From Heloderma charlesbogerti (lineage: Eukaryota > Chordata > Lepidosauria > Squamata > Helodermatidae), in assembly GCA_026122225.1 (NCBI GenBank), contig JANEZZ010001570.1, positions 6,014,501-6,078,500 of the forward strand: 64,000 nucleotides of DNA, given 5' to 3'. A program made the position numbers and the translations under genes. Positions 33,337-44,345 of this stretch are shown here, in pieces; the stretch's first letter is position 1; every line of letters starts with the position of its first letter. A model generated the notes under the pieces. That model had not been told where the DNA came from. It ran no database searches and worked only from the letters and a program-made list of their open reading frames with translations.

Positions 33337-33533
33337 ATGTGGAGAATATATTACATGCGGAGATAACATCCTGGAAGAAAGATGAGAAATTCAGTCTCGG
33401 ACATACCGAATTTCATGCAGGGATGAAACATCAAAGCAGAAATATATCAGACAGGCCACTGGAAATGCAGGACTGGAAGGAAATGTTCTGCAGTAAGACT
33501 GGTAGAGCTGAGCGTCATTCAGGCAGGGGTGCG

Positions 33534-33877
33534 GAACATCAGGGCCAGGGCCCAAATTTGGCCCTCCTGGGGTCCCAATCCAGCCCTTCAGGGTTCCCCC
33601 AATGGCTGCATACCCTTTCCCCGACCACCAATCATTTGGTGGTTTCCTGGCTATTGTGCAGTTTTTTCTCCATTCTAAAAGGTTGAAATGCTTCTCCTTA
33701 AGGCTCAGTTACTGGCAGTAACAGCTTTAAGCTGCAATATGCTGATGTTTTTGGTGGTTTGGGCCCTGCCTCTTTTGCCTTTGTCTCCACCGCTTGGCCT
33801 TTGGCCATACCCACCACTGGAATGCAGACCCCAAGATGATATTTGGCCTGCAGGCTGAAGGGGGTTCAACACCCCTG
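33534..33877. mobile_element. hAT-like MITE with CAGGGGTG ends
   Basis: The left end CAGGGGTGCGGAACATCAGG and right end TTCAACACCCCTG are inverted over the first eight bases and loosely beyond. Flanks CATTCAGG (33526-33533) and CATTAATG (33878-33885) match at six of eight positions, fitting an aged 8-bp hAT duplication. The family is also seen as a fragment at 300-505, and the subterminal GGCCAAATTTGGCC-like words recur at 60781-61112. No ORF. Confidence 0.65.
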
Positions 33878-34254
33878 CATTAATGTATAGGTAGTACTGA
33901 AAGCCATGCAATTTCATGAGGTTACCTAGGGACAGTATATAGAACAGAGGAGAGCTGAGAAGAATACCTCAGGGACCTGAATAGAGAGGGAGAAAGTAGT
34001 GGGAAAATGTTGAAGGAGAGGTGAGAATGTACAAAGAGAAACAGCTGAGGATAAAGTAACAGGAACCAAAGACACGAGGGAGTCAAGCAGGAGAGATGAA
34101 TAGGGTGGACACTTTTCATTGCCATAAAAGAGGAAATGCCTCACCCAAAAAGAGGACAAAGGAGGGCACAGATTCACATAATATTTGCATGTGCCCTTTT
34201 ATACATATAGGCGTAAATGTAGAAATAATTACTATAATGTAAATAGAAATACAA

Positions 34255-34602
34255 GGTAAAGGTAAAAGGGGCTGCGGTGGCTTAGTGGTTAAGACGCTGA
34301 ACTGCAGACTGGAAGGTTGGCAGGTCAGCAGTTCGAGACCCGAGTGCTGCGTGGCGGAGTGAGCTCCCGTCTTCAGTCCCAGCTTCTGCCAACCTAGCAG
34401 TTCGAAAGCAAGAAATTGCAAGTAGATAAATAGGTACCGCCTTGGCGGGAAAGGTAACAGCGTTCCGTTCAGTCATGCCGGCCACATGACCATGGAAGCG
34501 TCTTCGGACAGCACTGGCTCTTCGGCTTAGAAACGGGGATGAGCACCGCACCCTAGAGTCGGACACGACTGGTTGGGGACACCTTTACCTTTTTACCTTT
34601 TT
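34255..34602 (+). mobile_element. Sauria-type tRNA SINE with BovB-like 3' end
   Basis: The tRNA-like head contains GGTGGCTTAGTGGTTAAG (box A region) and CAGTTCGAGACCCGAG (box B). The body includes GCCGGCCACATGACC and CTTCGGCTTAGAAACGGGGA. The 3' end GAGTCGGACACGACTGG is nearly the same as the BovB 3' end at 39098-39115 and 52510-52524, indicating mobilisation by BovB. A perfect 15-bp duplication TAAATAGAAATACAA (34240-34254 and 34603-34617) brackets it. Unusually, the 5' end starts GGTAAAGGTAAAAGG, the complement of the 3' tail ACCTTTACCTTTTTACC. Confidence 0.88.
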
Positions 34603-34791
34603 TAAATAGAAATACAATACAGCTCACCATAGTGGGGAAGACTGTGTCCAGGTGAACCATGAGCCTGCTCAATCTGCTTCCCAGGTACTTACCATTGATG
34701 GGCAAATTAAGATCGCTCCTCACCCTTCTTATGGTACCTTTTCTTTAAACTAGACTTAAACTGGACAACCCTTCAAACAGACTCTATACAG

Positions 34792-35382
34792 CAGGGGTCC
34801 CCAACCTTTTTGGACCCATGGGCATATTTGGGCATTTGAGTAACTGCTCTGGGTACCACTACAAAATGGCTCCCAAGGAGGATGTGGCTAGTTATATAAT
34901 GGCTTCTGTGGGAGCCTGGTTAGTCAAAATTGAGCTGAAGAGGTGGTTGGGGGCAGGGGGAGATATAGTGGGGCTAGAGGCTGGGAGGGAGGAGGAAATA
35001 GCAAGGTCAAAGGGTAGAGGGGAGAGAAGGAAAAAGGCTAGAGACTGGGAGGGAGAGAAACAGCAAGGTAAAGAGGTGGGGAGAAAAACAGTCAAGCTAG
35101 AGGCTCGGAGGGAGGGGAAACGGGAAGGCAAAGATGTAGAGAAAGAGCAAGGCTAGAGGGAAACAGTGAGCTAAAGAGGTGGTGATGGGGATAGAAATAC
35201 TGAGGCTAGAAAGGGAGAGAAACAAGACTGCTTGTTTCTTAACTATTCTTAACTTAACTATTCTTAAAATAGTTTTTTAAAAATAGTTTTTGAAGGGGCA
35301 GGGAGTGGAGAGTTTTGCGGGGTGCCCTTGGAGGTGCCCGTGGGCGCTACAGCACCTGCAGATGCCACATTGGGGACCCCTG
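34792..35382. mobile_element. hAT-like element with CAGGGGTCCCCAA ends
   Basis: The 13-bp terminal inverted repeat CAGGGGTCCCCAA / TTGGGGACCCCTG is perfect. Flanks CTATACAG (34784-34791) and CAATAGAG (35383-35390) agree at six of eight positions. The interior is purine-rich (GGGAGGGAGAGAAACAG-like units repeating between 34960 and 35220) and is low complexity; open frames on either strand there are artefacts of composition. Non-autonomous. Confidence 0.75.
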
Positions 35383-35390
35383 CAATAGAG

Positions 35391-37080
35391 GCTGCCTTCA
35401 AATAGAAGACTGTCCTCTGTAATGTAGCACTCTAGAGGTGATCAAACATATTGAAGATAGCAGAGACAATAAAGGAAGCCTTTGGATCTGACAGTGAAAT
35501 GATTGGTGTTGTACAACTTCTTCACCAAATCAAAGGCAACCTCCCAGTTAAAATTACTGACATTCTTAAACTTCAACTTTTGTGAAACGGGGAAATCACT
35601 CCTCATGGAAAGGGGAAAGGATGGGGAATCATCTCTCATGAAACCCAAGACAAAGATCTTAAAAAAAAAAATTTAGAACAATAATGTTCAATGAAAGGCT
35701 CTGGAAATCCAGCAGATCTGTTGCTGATGAGGTAGGTAGCAGAGTGTGGCCACCAAACCACTACAGTGAGAAGCAACACTCACAAAAGTTATCATGGGAA
35801 AGAAACAATATATATCCAGAGCTGCTTTTGTGGAAGAAATACTTTGTCCTAACAGCACTTCAAAGCCAACAGTATATTCTAGAGCTCCAAAGCAGTCTGA
35901 ATGTTTGCACAGTCTTGTGGTTCCGTATTATAGGGATTTATAGAGAGCATTTGTATATTCCAACACACATCCTACGATGCAGTTTTAGATGACAGACAAT
36001 AAGAGTCACGGCCTACGCTCTGAATATGTGATTACCCAGCAGAGCAGAAGGAGGTTTTCCAGTTCGCCTCATGCTACTGAATGTAATGTTCTTTCAGTGA
36101 AAACTGCGTAAATGCCTTGCTAAATTGCAGCCTGAGCAGGAAACATGGCTGACTGTACCTTGCAAAGTGTTGTGCCCTTGATGGTTTTTTTCTTAAAAAA
36201 AAAAAAAGAGAGAGAGAAGAAGTTAAGTATTAATGAGCACTTTCTCTGAGCACAAAAGAGTAACTTTTATCCATGTGTGTTCTCTCTTTGTGTGTGTTTT
36301 TTCTTAACATGAAAAAGAAAAGGAGCGTTGCAGCTTCTGCTGCCCCATGTTATTTTGTCACACCAACTGGTGTGCCCCAAGGTCTCTTGTAATGTCAGAG
36401 TCACTGAGACACCATTGTCAGATCACATGCCGATATGAACAACCCCCGTGACATTGCAAAAGGGCCGCGCCTCTTAGATCACTTTCCTTGGTGTCCCTAA
36501 AAATACTGCCATCTTGAGAGAGCATGATGTTTTGTGCAGTCAGGGCAGCTCTAGCTGTGACACCACAGGGGACATGGAGAACAATCCTCTGCATGTTTAC
36601 TCAGAAGCAAATTCCACTGCATTCAATGGAGCATAGCACTGCTGCCCAGCTCATTTTATTTGGGCAGGCTGTTTTATATGCAAGAACCTACTTCGTCATA
36701 TGCATAAAGTGGACAGAGAAAGTGGTAGGTGAAGGCAGAGTGGAAGATTAACAGGCTGAAATTTAAAGGAAACATGGAATGGAAAAGTCTGATAGCTTTC
36801 AGGTGCCAGATATGAATCCAATATTCAATACAGAGTAAGTGATGTAGTGTTGGACATGGACTGGGGAGAGCTAGCTTCAAATCCCTGCTCAAGTACTGGC
36901 CTTCAATAACTCATTGCTTTGCAGCTTAACCTACCACAGGTTTTTTGTGAAGGTAAAATGGGATCATTGGGGCTACAACTTATCTGGCAAAATGTAGGAG
37001 TCAGACAAATTTCTTAGGACCCAGCATGGAAGGAGGGACAGATGGAGACCTTAGTGCACCGGTGAGAGGAGAGATCCTGT
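35391..37080. other. Unassigned non-coding DNA
   Basis: Contains A-rich runs near 35660 and 36200, one copy of the dispersed motif ATGTTTACTCAGAAGCAAAT near 36593, and an old CORE-SINE (annotated separately). No gene was recognised. Confidence 0.4.
36838..36965 (+). mobile_element. Old MIR-like CORE-SINE fragment
   Basis: GTGATGTAGTGTTGGACATG, TTCAAATCCCTGCTCAAG (box B) and CTAACCTACCACAGG-like words follow the tRNA-head and CORE order of the copies at 22-23 kb. It is strongly diverged and lacks a tail. Confidence 0.5.
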
Positions 37081-37084
37081 TCAT

Positions 37085-37312
37085 TTCTTGTCGTTATATG
37101 CGATCCTGGTTCACATATAACGAAAACCCAGAGTACAAGTTGGGTTGAGTATGAGTTGTCAGTGAACCATGGGTTTTCATGACTTTTGAACCCTGCACTA
37201 TGGTTTAACTATGGGTTGTTAAACACAAACAACCCAGAGTTCACAACCCATCAACAAACCATGGGTTCTCTTTCTGGGTTCTTTGTGGTTAACTACCCAT
37301 AGTTAACTGGGT
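37085..37312. mobile_element. Fold-back-like element, AACCCATGG family
   Basis: It starts with GGTTCACATATAACGAAAAC and ends GTTAACTGGGTCATTGG. It contains several inverted AACCCATGGTTT / AAACCATGGGTT words, including ACTATGGGTTGTTAAAC and AACAAACCATGGGTTC. The two halves pair only imperfectly. Confidence 0.5.
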
Positions 37313-37605
37313 CATTGGGGGACTTGGAAGTTCTTCCCCCAGTGAGTGGCTGCTGGTTGCCATTTAGGAACTAAGAAAATTAGGAGAGGAAGCAGCACAG
37401 ATCTCTTCCACAGCACTGGCAGAACATATGGGAAGAGAAGAGAACTATTTCCTGCTCTCTTCAGCAACCAAATCTTCACACTGTTTCTTTTTTCAACATG
37501 GCAGTGGAAACTGGATGTACACATTTTAATTCATCTGTGGGAATAATCCTTTTGGACTGCCCTGTGCTTAAGGAAAGGCTGGATTCAAATGTTACAAATA
37601 ACTAC

Positions 37606-38190
37606 AGGTGCTTCCAGATGGATAGCTCCTAGTGCTACCAATCAAAAGGAACTGTGCAAGTAAGCAGCTATTAATGGACTTTCTGTGGTAAGAAAAGACA
37701 GACGCAGCAGTGGGAAAACACAAGAGGGTTACAGATGGAAGATGACATTGGGCATCTCTACACCAGCCTAAAATCCTACATTTAAAATGGGGCTTTCTGC
37801 TTCCGTTTTAAATGCAGGACCACAACGACCCCCTTTCTCATGTGCTTCCTTTTCCCCCACCTCCTTCCCCCTCCTTCTCCCTGTATCTGAGTCTCCCATT
37901 ATCTTTCATTGATCTCGCTCCTCTTTTTGGCGCTTTTCCTCTTTTCACAGAGGAAACTGAAGCGGAACATTATCCTCAATCTATTTAAAAACGGAACAAA
38001 GGGCATTTAGTGCAGGAGGTGCCTTGAATGATCACGGCGTCATGTAAAGAGCCTGCAAACTTCCATGAAGGAGCAATCTCAATCACAGGATAAAAGCTCA
38101 GTGTGAAGGAGCCCATTGTCTGGACCTCCCATACAAATCTGTGAATGAGGCAAGGTGATTGTACAATAAAAGCCTAATCTGGGAGCACCC
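37606..38190 (+). mobile_element. MITE family B, copy 2, split by a family A insertion
   Basis: The left part (37606-37749) has GGTGCTTCCAGATGGATAGC, GGGAAAACACAAGAGGGTTA and GGAAGATGAC. The right part (38115-38190) has CTGGACCTCCCATACAA, TCTGTGAATGAGGCAAGGTG and CTAATCTGGGAGCACC. In the uninterrupted copy at 60173-60383 these parts are contiguous (GAAGACGATGACACCTGG), showing that 37750-38114 is a later insertion. Confidence 0.7.
37750..38114 (+). mobile_element. MITE family A, copy 1, nested in family B
   Basis: The left end GGGCATCTCTACACCAGCC and right end (reverse complement GGGCTCCTTCACACTGAGC) form imperfect inverted termini. The 365-bp body shares GGGGCTTTCTGCTTCCGTTT, TTATCTTTCATTGATCTCGC and AACAAAGGGCATTTAGTGCA with the copy at 41147-41524. 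The triplet ATT lies on both sides (37747-37749 and 38115-38117), a possible 3-bp target duplication as in PIF/Harbinger elements. No ORF. Confidence 0.75.
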
Positions 38191-38317
38191 CCTACATGTT
38201 AGTTGAAGTATCAAATCTGATTATTAAAGATTTACTGTAGCAAGAAATTGGAAACAATTGCTTTCTGTGGAAAAAAAATCTGCAGACATTTTTAAAAGAT
38301 GGTATACATTGTTTAAA

Positions 38318-39130
38318 ATGTTAAGATTGCTGGGAGAATTATCAACAACCTCCGATATGCAGACGATACCACTCTAATGGCAGAAAGTGAAGAGGATCTA
38401 AAGAGCCTCTTGTTGAGGGTGAAAGAGAAGAGTGCAAAAGCTGGTTTGAAACTCAACATTAAAAAAACTAAGATCATGGCAACTGGCCCCATCACTTCCT
38501 GGCATATAGAAGAGGAAGAAATGGAAGCAGTGACAGATTTTACTTTCTTGGGCTCCAAGATCACCGCAGACGGTGACTGTAGCCATGAAATTAAAAGACG
38601 CTTGCTCCTTGGGAGGAAAGCTATGGCAAACCTAGACAGCATAGTAAGAAGCAGAGACATCACCTTGCCAACAAAGGTCCATCTAATCAAAGCTATGGTT
38701 TTCCCAGTAGTAATGTACGGCTGTGAGAGCTGGACTATAAGGAAGGCTGAGCACCGAAGAATTGATGCTTTCGAACTGTGGTGCTGGAGAAGACTCTTAC
38801 GAGTCCCCTGAACTGCAAGGAGGTCAAATCAGTCCATCCTACAGGAAATCAACCCTGAGTGCTCATTGGAAGGACAGATACTGAAGCTGAAGCTCCAATA
38901 TTTTGGCCACCTAATGCGAAGAGAAAACTCTCTGGAAAAGACCCTGATGCTGGGAAAGACTGAAGGCAAAAGGAGAAGGGGACGGCAGAGGTTGAGATGG
39001 CTAGATAGCATCACCAATGCAATGAATATGAACCTGAGCACACTCCGGGAGAGTGCGCAGGACAGGAAGGCCTGGCATGCTATGGTCCATGGGGTCACGA
39101 AGAGTCGGACACAACTGAACAACTGAACAA
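38318..39130 (+). pseudogene. BovB (RTE) LINE, 5'-truncated: YADD to 3' end
   Basis: The copy enters the ORF within the polymerase domain and reads NNLRYADDTTLMAESEED, including the catalytic YADD (38356-38367). It then continues through the thumb-like and C-terminal region (FLGSKITADGD, MVFPVVMYGCESWT, RRIDAFELWCWRRLL). A TGG to TGA change at 38809-38811 stops translation, after which the frame resumes with LQYFGHLMRRENSLEKTLML and ends KSRTQLNN. The 3' UTR is only about 20 bases, finishing GAACAACAACAACAAA. It differs from the copy at 49846 by only a few percent. No target duplication is evident. Confidence 0.92.
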
Positions 39131-40120
39131 CAACAACAAAGCTTTATTGATTTTCTGGCTACCTGGCCAGTGTGCTAAAGTTCTTCCTGGAAATTTATTA
39201 ATCTTGATTTCAATCATCACAGTTTGCATCTGACTCATTATATGGTTTGCTGTCAGCCAGACCATTACTGTGCTTAAAAAAGAAGGCTACTGGCATTGCT
39301 GATCACTAGAGCTAACCTTTTACTCTTTGAAAGTGGCACTGAACACTTGAAGTTCTGATAACCAGCTATCAAATCCTCCAGTGTAAGAGATTCCAGAGTG
39401 CAATATTACACTGTTGTGCAGACGACAGTGCGTGCTCACACACACACACACATTCACACACACACATATACACACATACATGTACACACATACATTTCCA
39501 ATTCAGTGTCATTATTCTGTCTAATTGATACAGAAATATGTATATTTAAATATTTATTTGATAATGAAGGATGATCATTGTGCTTGTGTCTTATTGCCTT
39601 TGCATGATAAAATGTGACTAAAAATTGCAGAACCAAAACAGTAGGCAGAAAGACCATTTAAACATACTGGTGAATTTCAGATTTGTTGACTATCATGTTG
39701 ATGTAATAGTACTGTGTGTTATGAGAGTGAAAAATGGAAAAAAAATATTCATTTTGAGTACAAACACTGATGATATGAATGTGTTCTGTGGAAGAGACCT
39801 GGTTAAGAAAAAACCTTAGTAACTGCTGTGTATTAATTTATAGAGCTTGTCTGATTGGACTGGCTGAGATGGCACAGACACTTCTTCAAATAAAACTGGG
39901 CGATGTGTTCACGCGTCCTCCCAATAAGAGATTGCCCATACAATCCTGATCAACATCAAAATGGCTATATATCTGCCAGAGCAATTGAGTTACCGTGAAT
40001 CGCTTCTCATAGGCCAGGCTCTGAGCAGGGCTAATGAATTATCTGTGAGTCTAACGCACATATATCAACAGCATTCTGGATATCACTCAGAAATAATGGA
40101 ACACAAAGCCTGCTGATAGG
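39131..40120. other. Unassigned non-coding DNA with an AC-rich tract
   Basis: Contains an interrupted (CA)n region at about 39437-39496. The rest shows no gene or named repeat. Confidence 0.4.
39437..39496 (+). repeat. Interrupted (CA)n microsatellite
   Basis: CACACA blocks broken by TT, TATA and TGTA interruptions. Confidence 0.85.
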
Positions 40121-40128
40121 AAAATGCG

Positions 40129-40321
40129 AAGAAGCTGCCTTATACTGACTCAGATCCCTGGTCCATCCAGCTCAGAATTGTCAACAATGACTGGCAGCAG
40201 CTCTCAGGTGGTTCAAGCAGGATTTTTCCCCCTGGCCCTACCTGGAGATGCTGGGGATTGAATCTGGGCCCTTCTGCATGCAAAGCAGGGGCTCCATCCC
40301 TGAGCTACAGCACCACCTGCC
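40129..40321 (-). mobile_element. tRNA-derived SINE without CORE domain, copy 2
   Basis: Minus strand head with GCTGTAGCTCAGGGATGGAG (box A), GCTTTGCATGCAGAAGG and GATTCAATCCCCAGC (box B), then CATCTCCAGGTAGGG. The 3' end AGTATAAGGCAGCTTC is better preserved than in the copy at 24623-24845. The pairing of the two copies supports one family. Confidence 0.78.
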
Positions 40322-40399
40322 AGATGTAAACCTGAAGTGTACTGTACAGACCAGGGTGGGGTTAATGCAACCAGTTGCTTTGATTGATTCATTGACTGA

Positions 40400-40500
40400 T
40401 GGATTGACTCATCCTGAAAATTCATACCCTGCTTTCTCTTCAGCTAATTCAAAGCAATTTACAGCTGAAACAATTTAAGAATGACAATAAAATAAAACAA
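40400..40500 (-). mobile_element. L2-type 3' tail fragment
   Basis: On the minus strand: GTAAATTGCTTTGAATTAGC then GAGAAAGCAGGGTATGAATT, the conserved wording of L2 3' ends and of the SINEs that borrowed them. It is preceded by an A/T-rich AATAAAATAAAAC-like run on the other side. Only about 100 bp are recognisable. Confidence 0.5.
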
Positions 40501-41146
40501 GAACAGTGCAGGAACTAATAATAAACAGCAAGCAGCCGAGAAAAGGCATTTTCTCCCTGTCAGAGAATCAGGGGCATTGCTACACACTGAAAATATTTGA
40601 GGCCCAGTCTTTCTACTGGTATCAATGGAAGGCTTTCTAAGTTTAATGGTCATGTGGTGGGGGGCACACACAGTGCACAGGAATGGGAGGATAACCCTTC
40701 CCTCCCAACTGTGATCCCCCTGCAAATCTCCCCCTCCTCCACCTGACAGCTAAATGTAGGGAAAATCTCCCATTGGCACCAGTGGAATGATTTCCCCCCC
40801 TAATCTTAATTTCCATGAGGGAAAGGGGGCTGGGGTGGATTGCATCATGTGGGAAGAGGGGTAAACCTTTACCTCCCCAGCTGCAATCTTCCTTGAACAT
40901 GGCCCCCTGCCTGGCAGTTAAGCGGAGGAAAAAAACCCTCCATTGGCACCAGTGCACACTTAGGTCTCTGGGGAATAGATTGTGGGAAGTAGGTTTATGA
41001 TTAGGACTGCATGGGCCCAGGCCTAGTTACACCTCTGCAGATCATGATATAGTTTTCTCCCTGTCAGAGGACCTATAGTCAGCCTCCCTCTGCCCCTAAG
41101 CATCCCTAAAAAAGACATGTCTTAACCAACTGACAAACATAAGTCA

Positions 41147-41524
41147 GGCCATCTCTACGCCAGCCTAAAATCCTGCATTTAAAATGGGGCTTTCTGCTTC
41201 TGTTTTAAATGCAGGATCACCACTGACTCCCTTTACAAGCGCTTCCTTTCCCCCCTCCCCTTCCCCTCTCCTTCTCCCCATATCTGAGTCTCCCGTTATC
41301 TTTCATTGATCTCGCTCCTCTTCTTGCCACTTTAACTCTTTTCACAGAGGAAACTGAAGCGAAACACAATGGGGCTAATTTGATAGCTCATTATCTGCAA
41401 TCTATTTAAAAACAGAACAAAGGGCATTTAGTGCAGGAGGGTCACGGGGTCATGTAAAGAGCCCGCAAATGTCCGTGAAGGAGCCATCTCAATCGCAGGA
41501 TAAAAGCTCAGTGTGAAGGAGCCC
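41147..41524 (+). mobile_element. MITE family A, copy 2
   Basis: It shares nearly the entire length with 37750-38114: CATCTCTACGCCAGCC, AAATCCTGCATTTAAAATGG, CTGAGTCTCCCGTTATCTTT and CAGGATAAAAGCTCAGTGTG. It carries an extra GGGGCTAATTTGATAGCTCA block absent from copy 1. Flanking triplets are TCA and TTA, a weak match for a 3-bp duplication. Confidence 0.75.
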
Positions 41525-43960
41525 TTACAGAGGGAAATAGGTGGGCTTCCCTAGAAAGGCCATTCCACAATGCTGTGCTACAACTGAAAAGGTCCTGCCC
41601 TTCACACCCACCCTCCATGTTTCAGGGAGCAGGGGGACCAACAAAGACCTCTGGTGTTGATCAAGAATTTGGTTCTGGATAGTTCAGGTGCCCTCAGAGA
41701 CATTTTGCTGCTTGAGGCAAAGGACAAGATGGTGTTCTCCCCCACCGCATGTATAAAAGCTGACAAAACCAGCAATGAGACCGCATCCTCACTGCACCTG
41801 AGGCAGCAGGCTAGTTTAGGGGGTGCAGGGCAGGCTATGTGCACCTTCAGCATCTGCTGCCTGAAGCTGCTGCCTCACTCTGCCTAATGGTAGGGCCAGC
41901 CGTGGGTGCTCTGACAGTTAGCATCCAAATAACAATGGACATCAGAAGTGCTGCCATCGCACTTTGCCCTGCAGGGATAAACCTATACAATGCTATGTAA
42001 GAACTGGCCGTAAGAAAATAATCTGCAGATGTGTGTCTCTTCCTTGGCTGCTTAAAATGTTATATGGATTAGCTATCTAGGAATATAATAGCATCATTTT
42101 CCCGTTTAGCTGGGAAATGAATTCAAAACAAGATCCATCCATGGATACAGCTGAAGCATCAAAGTCTTAAGAAAGATGTGGGTTGCTCCTAAAATTATCT
42201 TGGCAGACACTTCAACACCCACTCTGGGACATTGCTATCATCTTCCTCCACATTCTTGTATTTCCCTGACTTCTACTCATACTCAAAAACGAAACAACAC
42301 CAGCCTTGCCACAATGTTCCATATTCAATTTTATCATGAGGTCTTACTTGCTGAGTCAGCTGTTATGGCAGCTTAATTAATGCTTGTGCGCACTTGCCCT
42401 TCACATGGAGGAAACAGCTCACCATTTTTCTGGATGACACCATGATGATAAACTGACCACCACCCACCATAGTTTCCTTCCACACCTTCAAACTTACAGA
42501 TGAGTGTTCATGTGATCTGTAGTGGTACACAGCTACCTCTGCATATAATCCACACCCAAATTAAAGGACTGGGTTTTTGCTTTGTTTTTAGAATACAGAC
42601 CTGCCAATCGGTTCCATTACTACTAATTTCTATACCCAGGGCTGGCATTCAATTGAATACTCCCCTCACACTGTTCCCCCCCCCACCCTGCCCCAGAGAC
42701 CAGCCACTAAATTGATTGTTAGAGGCTATGGGCCTTTAAGGATACTGCTGCTGAAATTCCAAATTCTTACTGCACATATAGACTGATCCTGGTTAGAACA
42801 GATTCAGAAGCTCCTTGACCACCAGCAGTATTTAATGGCTGAATGTACTTTACTGTGTTAGGCTGCAAGCACAGGGCCAATGTGAAACTGCAACACTGTC
42901 ATGATGCTTTCGCTAAGTTTTTGAGCAAGCTGATTTCTGGCTTTTCATCCTTCACCTTGGGACAATGTTTAATGTTTCTACTAAAAAGGAAACATTGCAC
43001 AATTAGAATTATTTCAATAATTGTCAAGATAGTATATGATCTTTGATTCCCATACTGTGCTTTTCTCCAGGTTGTGTGCTCAGAGCAGATGCTCCCGTTG
43101 GCCCACTGTAGTTATACTATAGCTGCCAATTATATTTCCTTAGGTGCTAGACTACTACTTTACGGGCTACCCACTCTCCCTGCCACTTTGGGGTCTTGTA
43201 TGTAACTCTCTAAGGGCTGAGTTCAAGCATGAGTAAGTTGTGATTTGTCTCCTCCCCACTTCAGGGGTTTGCACAAAGTAGAGGGGAGAGATATGAGCTG
43301 TGCCCCCAGACCAGGAGAATGTGCCTCTCTGCTCTTTGCACAAGACACAGAAGCAGGAAAAGACAAAGTACAAGTGACTCAGCCGATGCCTCTCACTCTC
43401 GACACTTCTACAGGGTGTGTGAGGCATGATCTTTCATCTGAAAAGTGTTATGCCTTTATTTGGCTTTTATATGCAATGTTAAGGGTAGCTATGGTGAACA
43501 TTGCGAGAACTGAGCAATTGGTTAAAAGCAGAGTGCCTTACAAGATAAATTAACGCAGCAGAACCTAAAAATTGTGTGAACCATAGCAAAACAGTATGAG
43601 ATGTTAGAAATCCATCTCTTTTTGTTTTAAAAGCAGTTGAGGACCCCCTGAATTGAATTGGGTCTGCTGTGATGGGGGAAGAGCAGGGAAAACAACATGA
43701 CAGGAAAGGATTAAAACACAGACACACCCAGCCATAGCAACAAGGTCCCGATTCAATTCAGCACTCCCCTCCACCTCATTTTAAAATAAAAGATAAGATC
43801 CAACCAAGGCTCCCTGAAAGCTTTATAGAACTTATGCAGAGCAGAACCCCCCAAAAGAGGCTGTAACATACACTTAGACATAAAACTAAAGCAGTATAGT
43901 GTTGTAATATTTGTGCTTGTGCATGCTTTTAGGAATGTGGTCTGAGAACACTTGGCCTAG
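41525..43960. other. Unassigned non-coding DNA
   Basis: No gene or named repeat was recognised. A C8 tract lies near 42677. Open frames are short and lack domains. Confidence 0.4.
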
Positions 43961-43983
43961 TTTAATTAACTTTACATTCAGCA

Positions 43984-44345
43984 GGGGTGGGGAAATTCCA
44001 GGGATTGGGAAGATGCATTGCCCCCCCCCCCCGTAACCCACTGGGATCTGCACCCCAACCCTGCCACCCCCAGAATTGCTGCCCGCCACCAAAGCTGTTG
44101 CCAAATTCGCTGATGTTGTGGCAGCAGCAGCAACACCCCACCCCCCAAATGGTGGTGATTTTGCATGCAAACAAGGTGCGTGGGCAGCGTGTACCTTGTT
44201 TGCAAGTAGAATCGCACTCTCAGGAAGTTTCTGGGAGTGCAATTCTGTTTGTAAACAAGGGTGCACTTCACATGTGCTTTGCTTGCAAAATCGCCACTTT
44301 TTTGCTGCCACTGCAAATTCAGCCAGGATTATAGGGGGCTGCAAA
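43984..44345. mobile_element. GC-rich palindromic element (provisional)
   Basis: The left border region reads CAGGGGTGGGGAAATTCC, hAT-like in style. The core is the nested hairpin at 44151-44298. Several overlapping open frames on both strands, up to 152 codons, run across it; they are mutually exclusive low-complexity translations and not genes. The right border is not defined. Confidence 0.4.
44151..44298. repeat. Nested hairpin, 148 bp
   Basis: The outer arms GGTGATTTTGCATGCAAA and GCTTGCAAAATCGCC pair. Inside, ACAAGGT...ACCTTGT forms one hairpin and GAATCGCACTCTCAGGAA...GGGAGTGCAATTC another. The hairpin-within-hairpin layout is like that at 25.2-25.7 kb, though the sequence is unrelated. 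Confidence 0.7.

Larger units (their letters stand above)
31820..34115 (+). mobile_element. Possible ancient LINE (L3/CR1-like) remnant, interrupted by younger insertions
   Basis: Blocks near 31820-31930 (CAAGGCATGAAGGGCATAAA), 32735-33010 (GCATGAACTAGAGTTTTCAC, GCAGTGACATGACTTGGTAA) and 33935-34080 (GAATACCTCAGGGACCTGAA) follow the order I recall for an old repeat shared by several amniotes, usually filed near CR1/L3. Insertions at 32068, 32427, 33100 and 33534 break it up. Naming is tentative and was made from memory of motif order only. Confidence 0.3.

Noticed and set aside
34892..35156. Charged (Lys/Glu/Arg) open frame inside the CAGGGGTCCCC element
   Set aside because: Purine-rich tandem sequence yields such a frame by composition; there are perfect hAT-type ends around it and no transposase motif.
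43886..44344. 152-codon open frame on the minus strand, with overlapping long frames on both strands
   Set aside because: GC-rich low-complexity palindromic DNA with several mutually exclusive frames and no domain.
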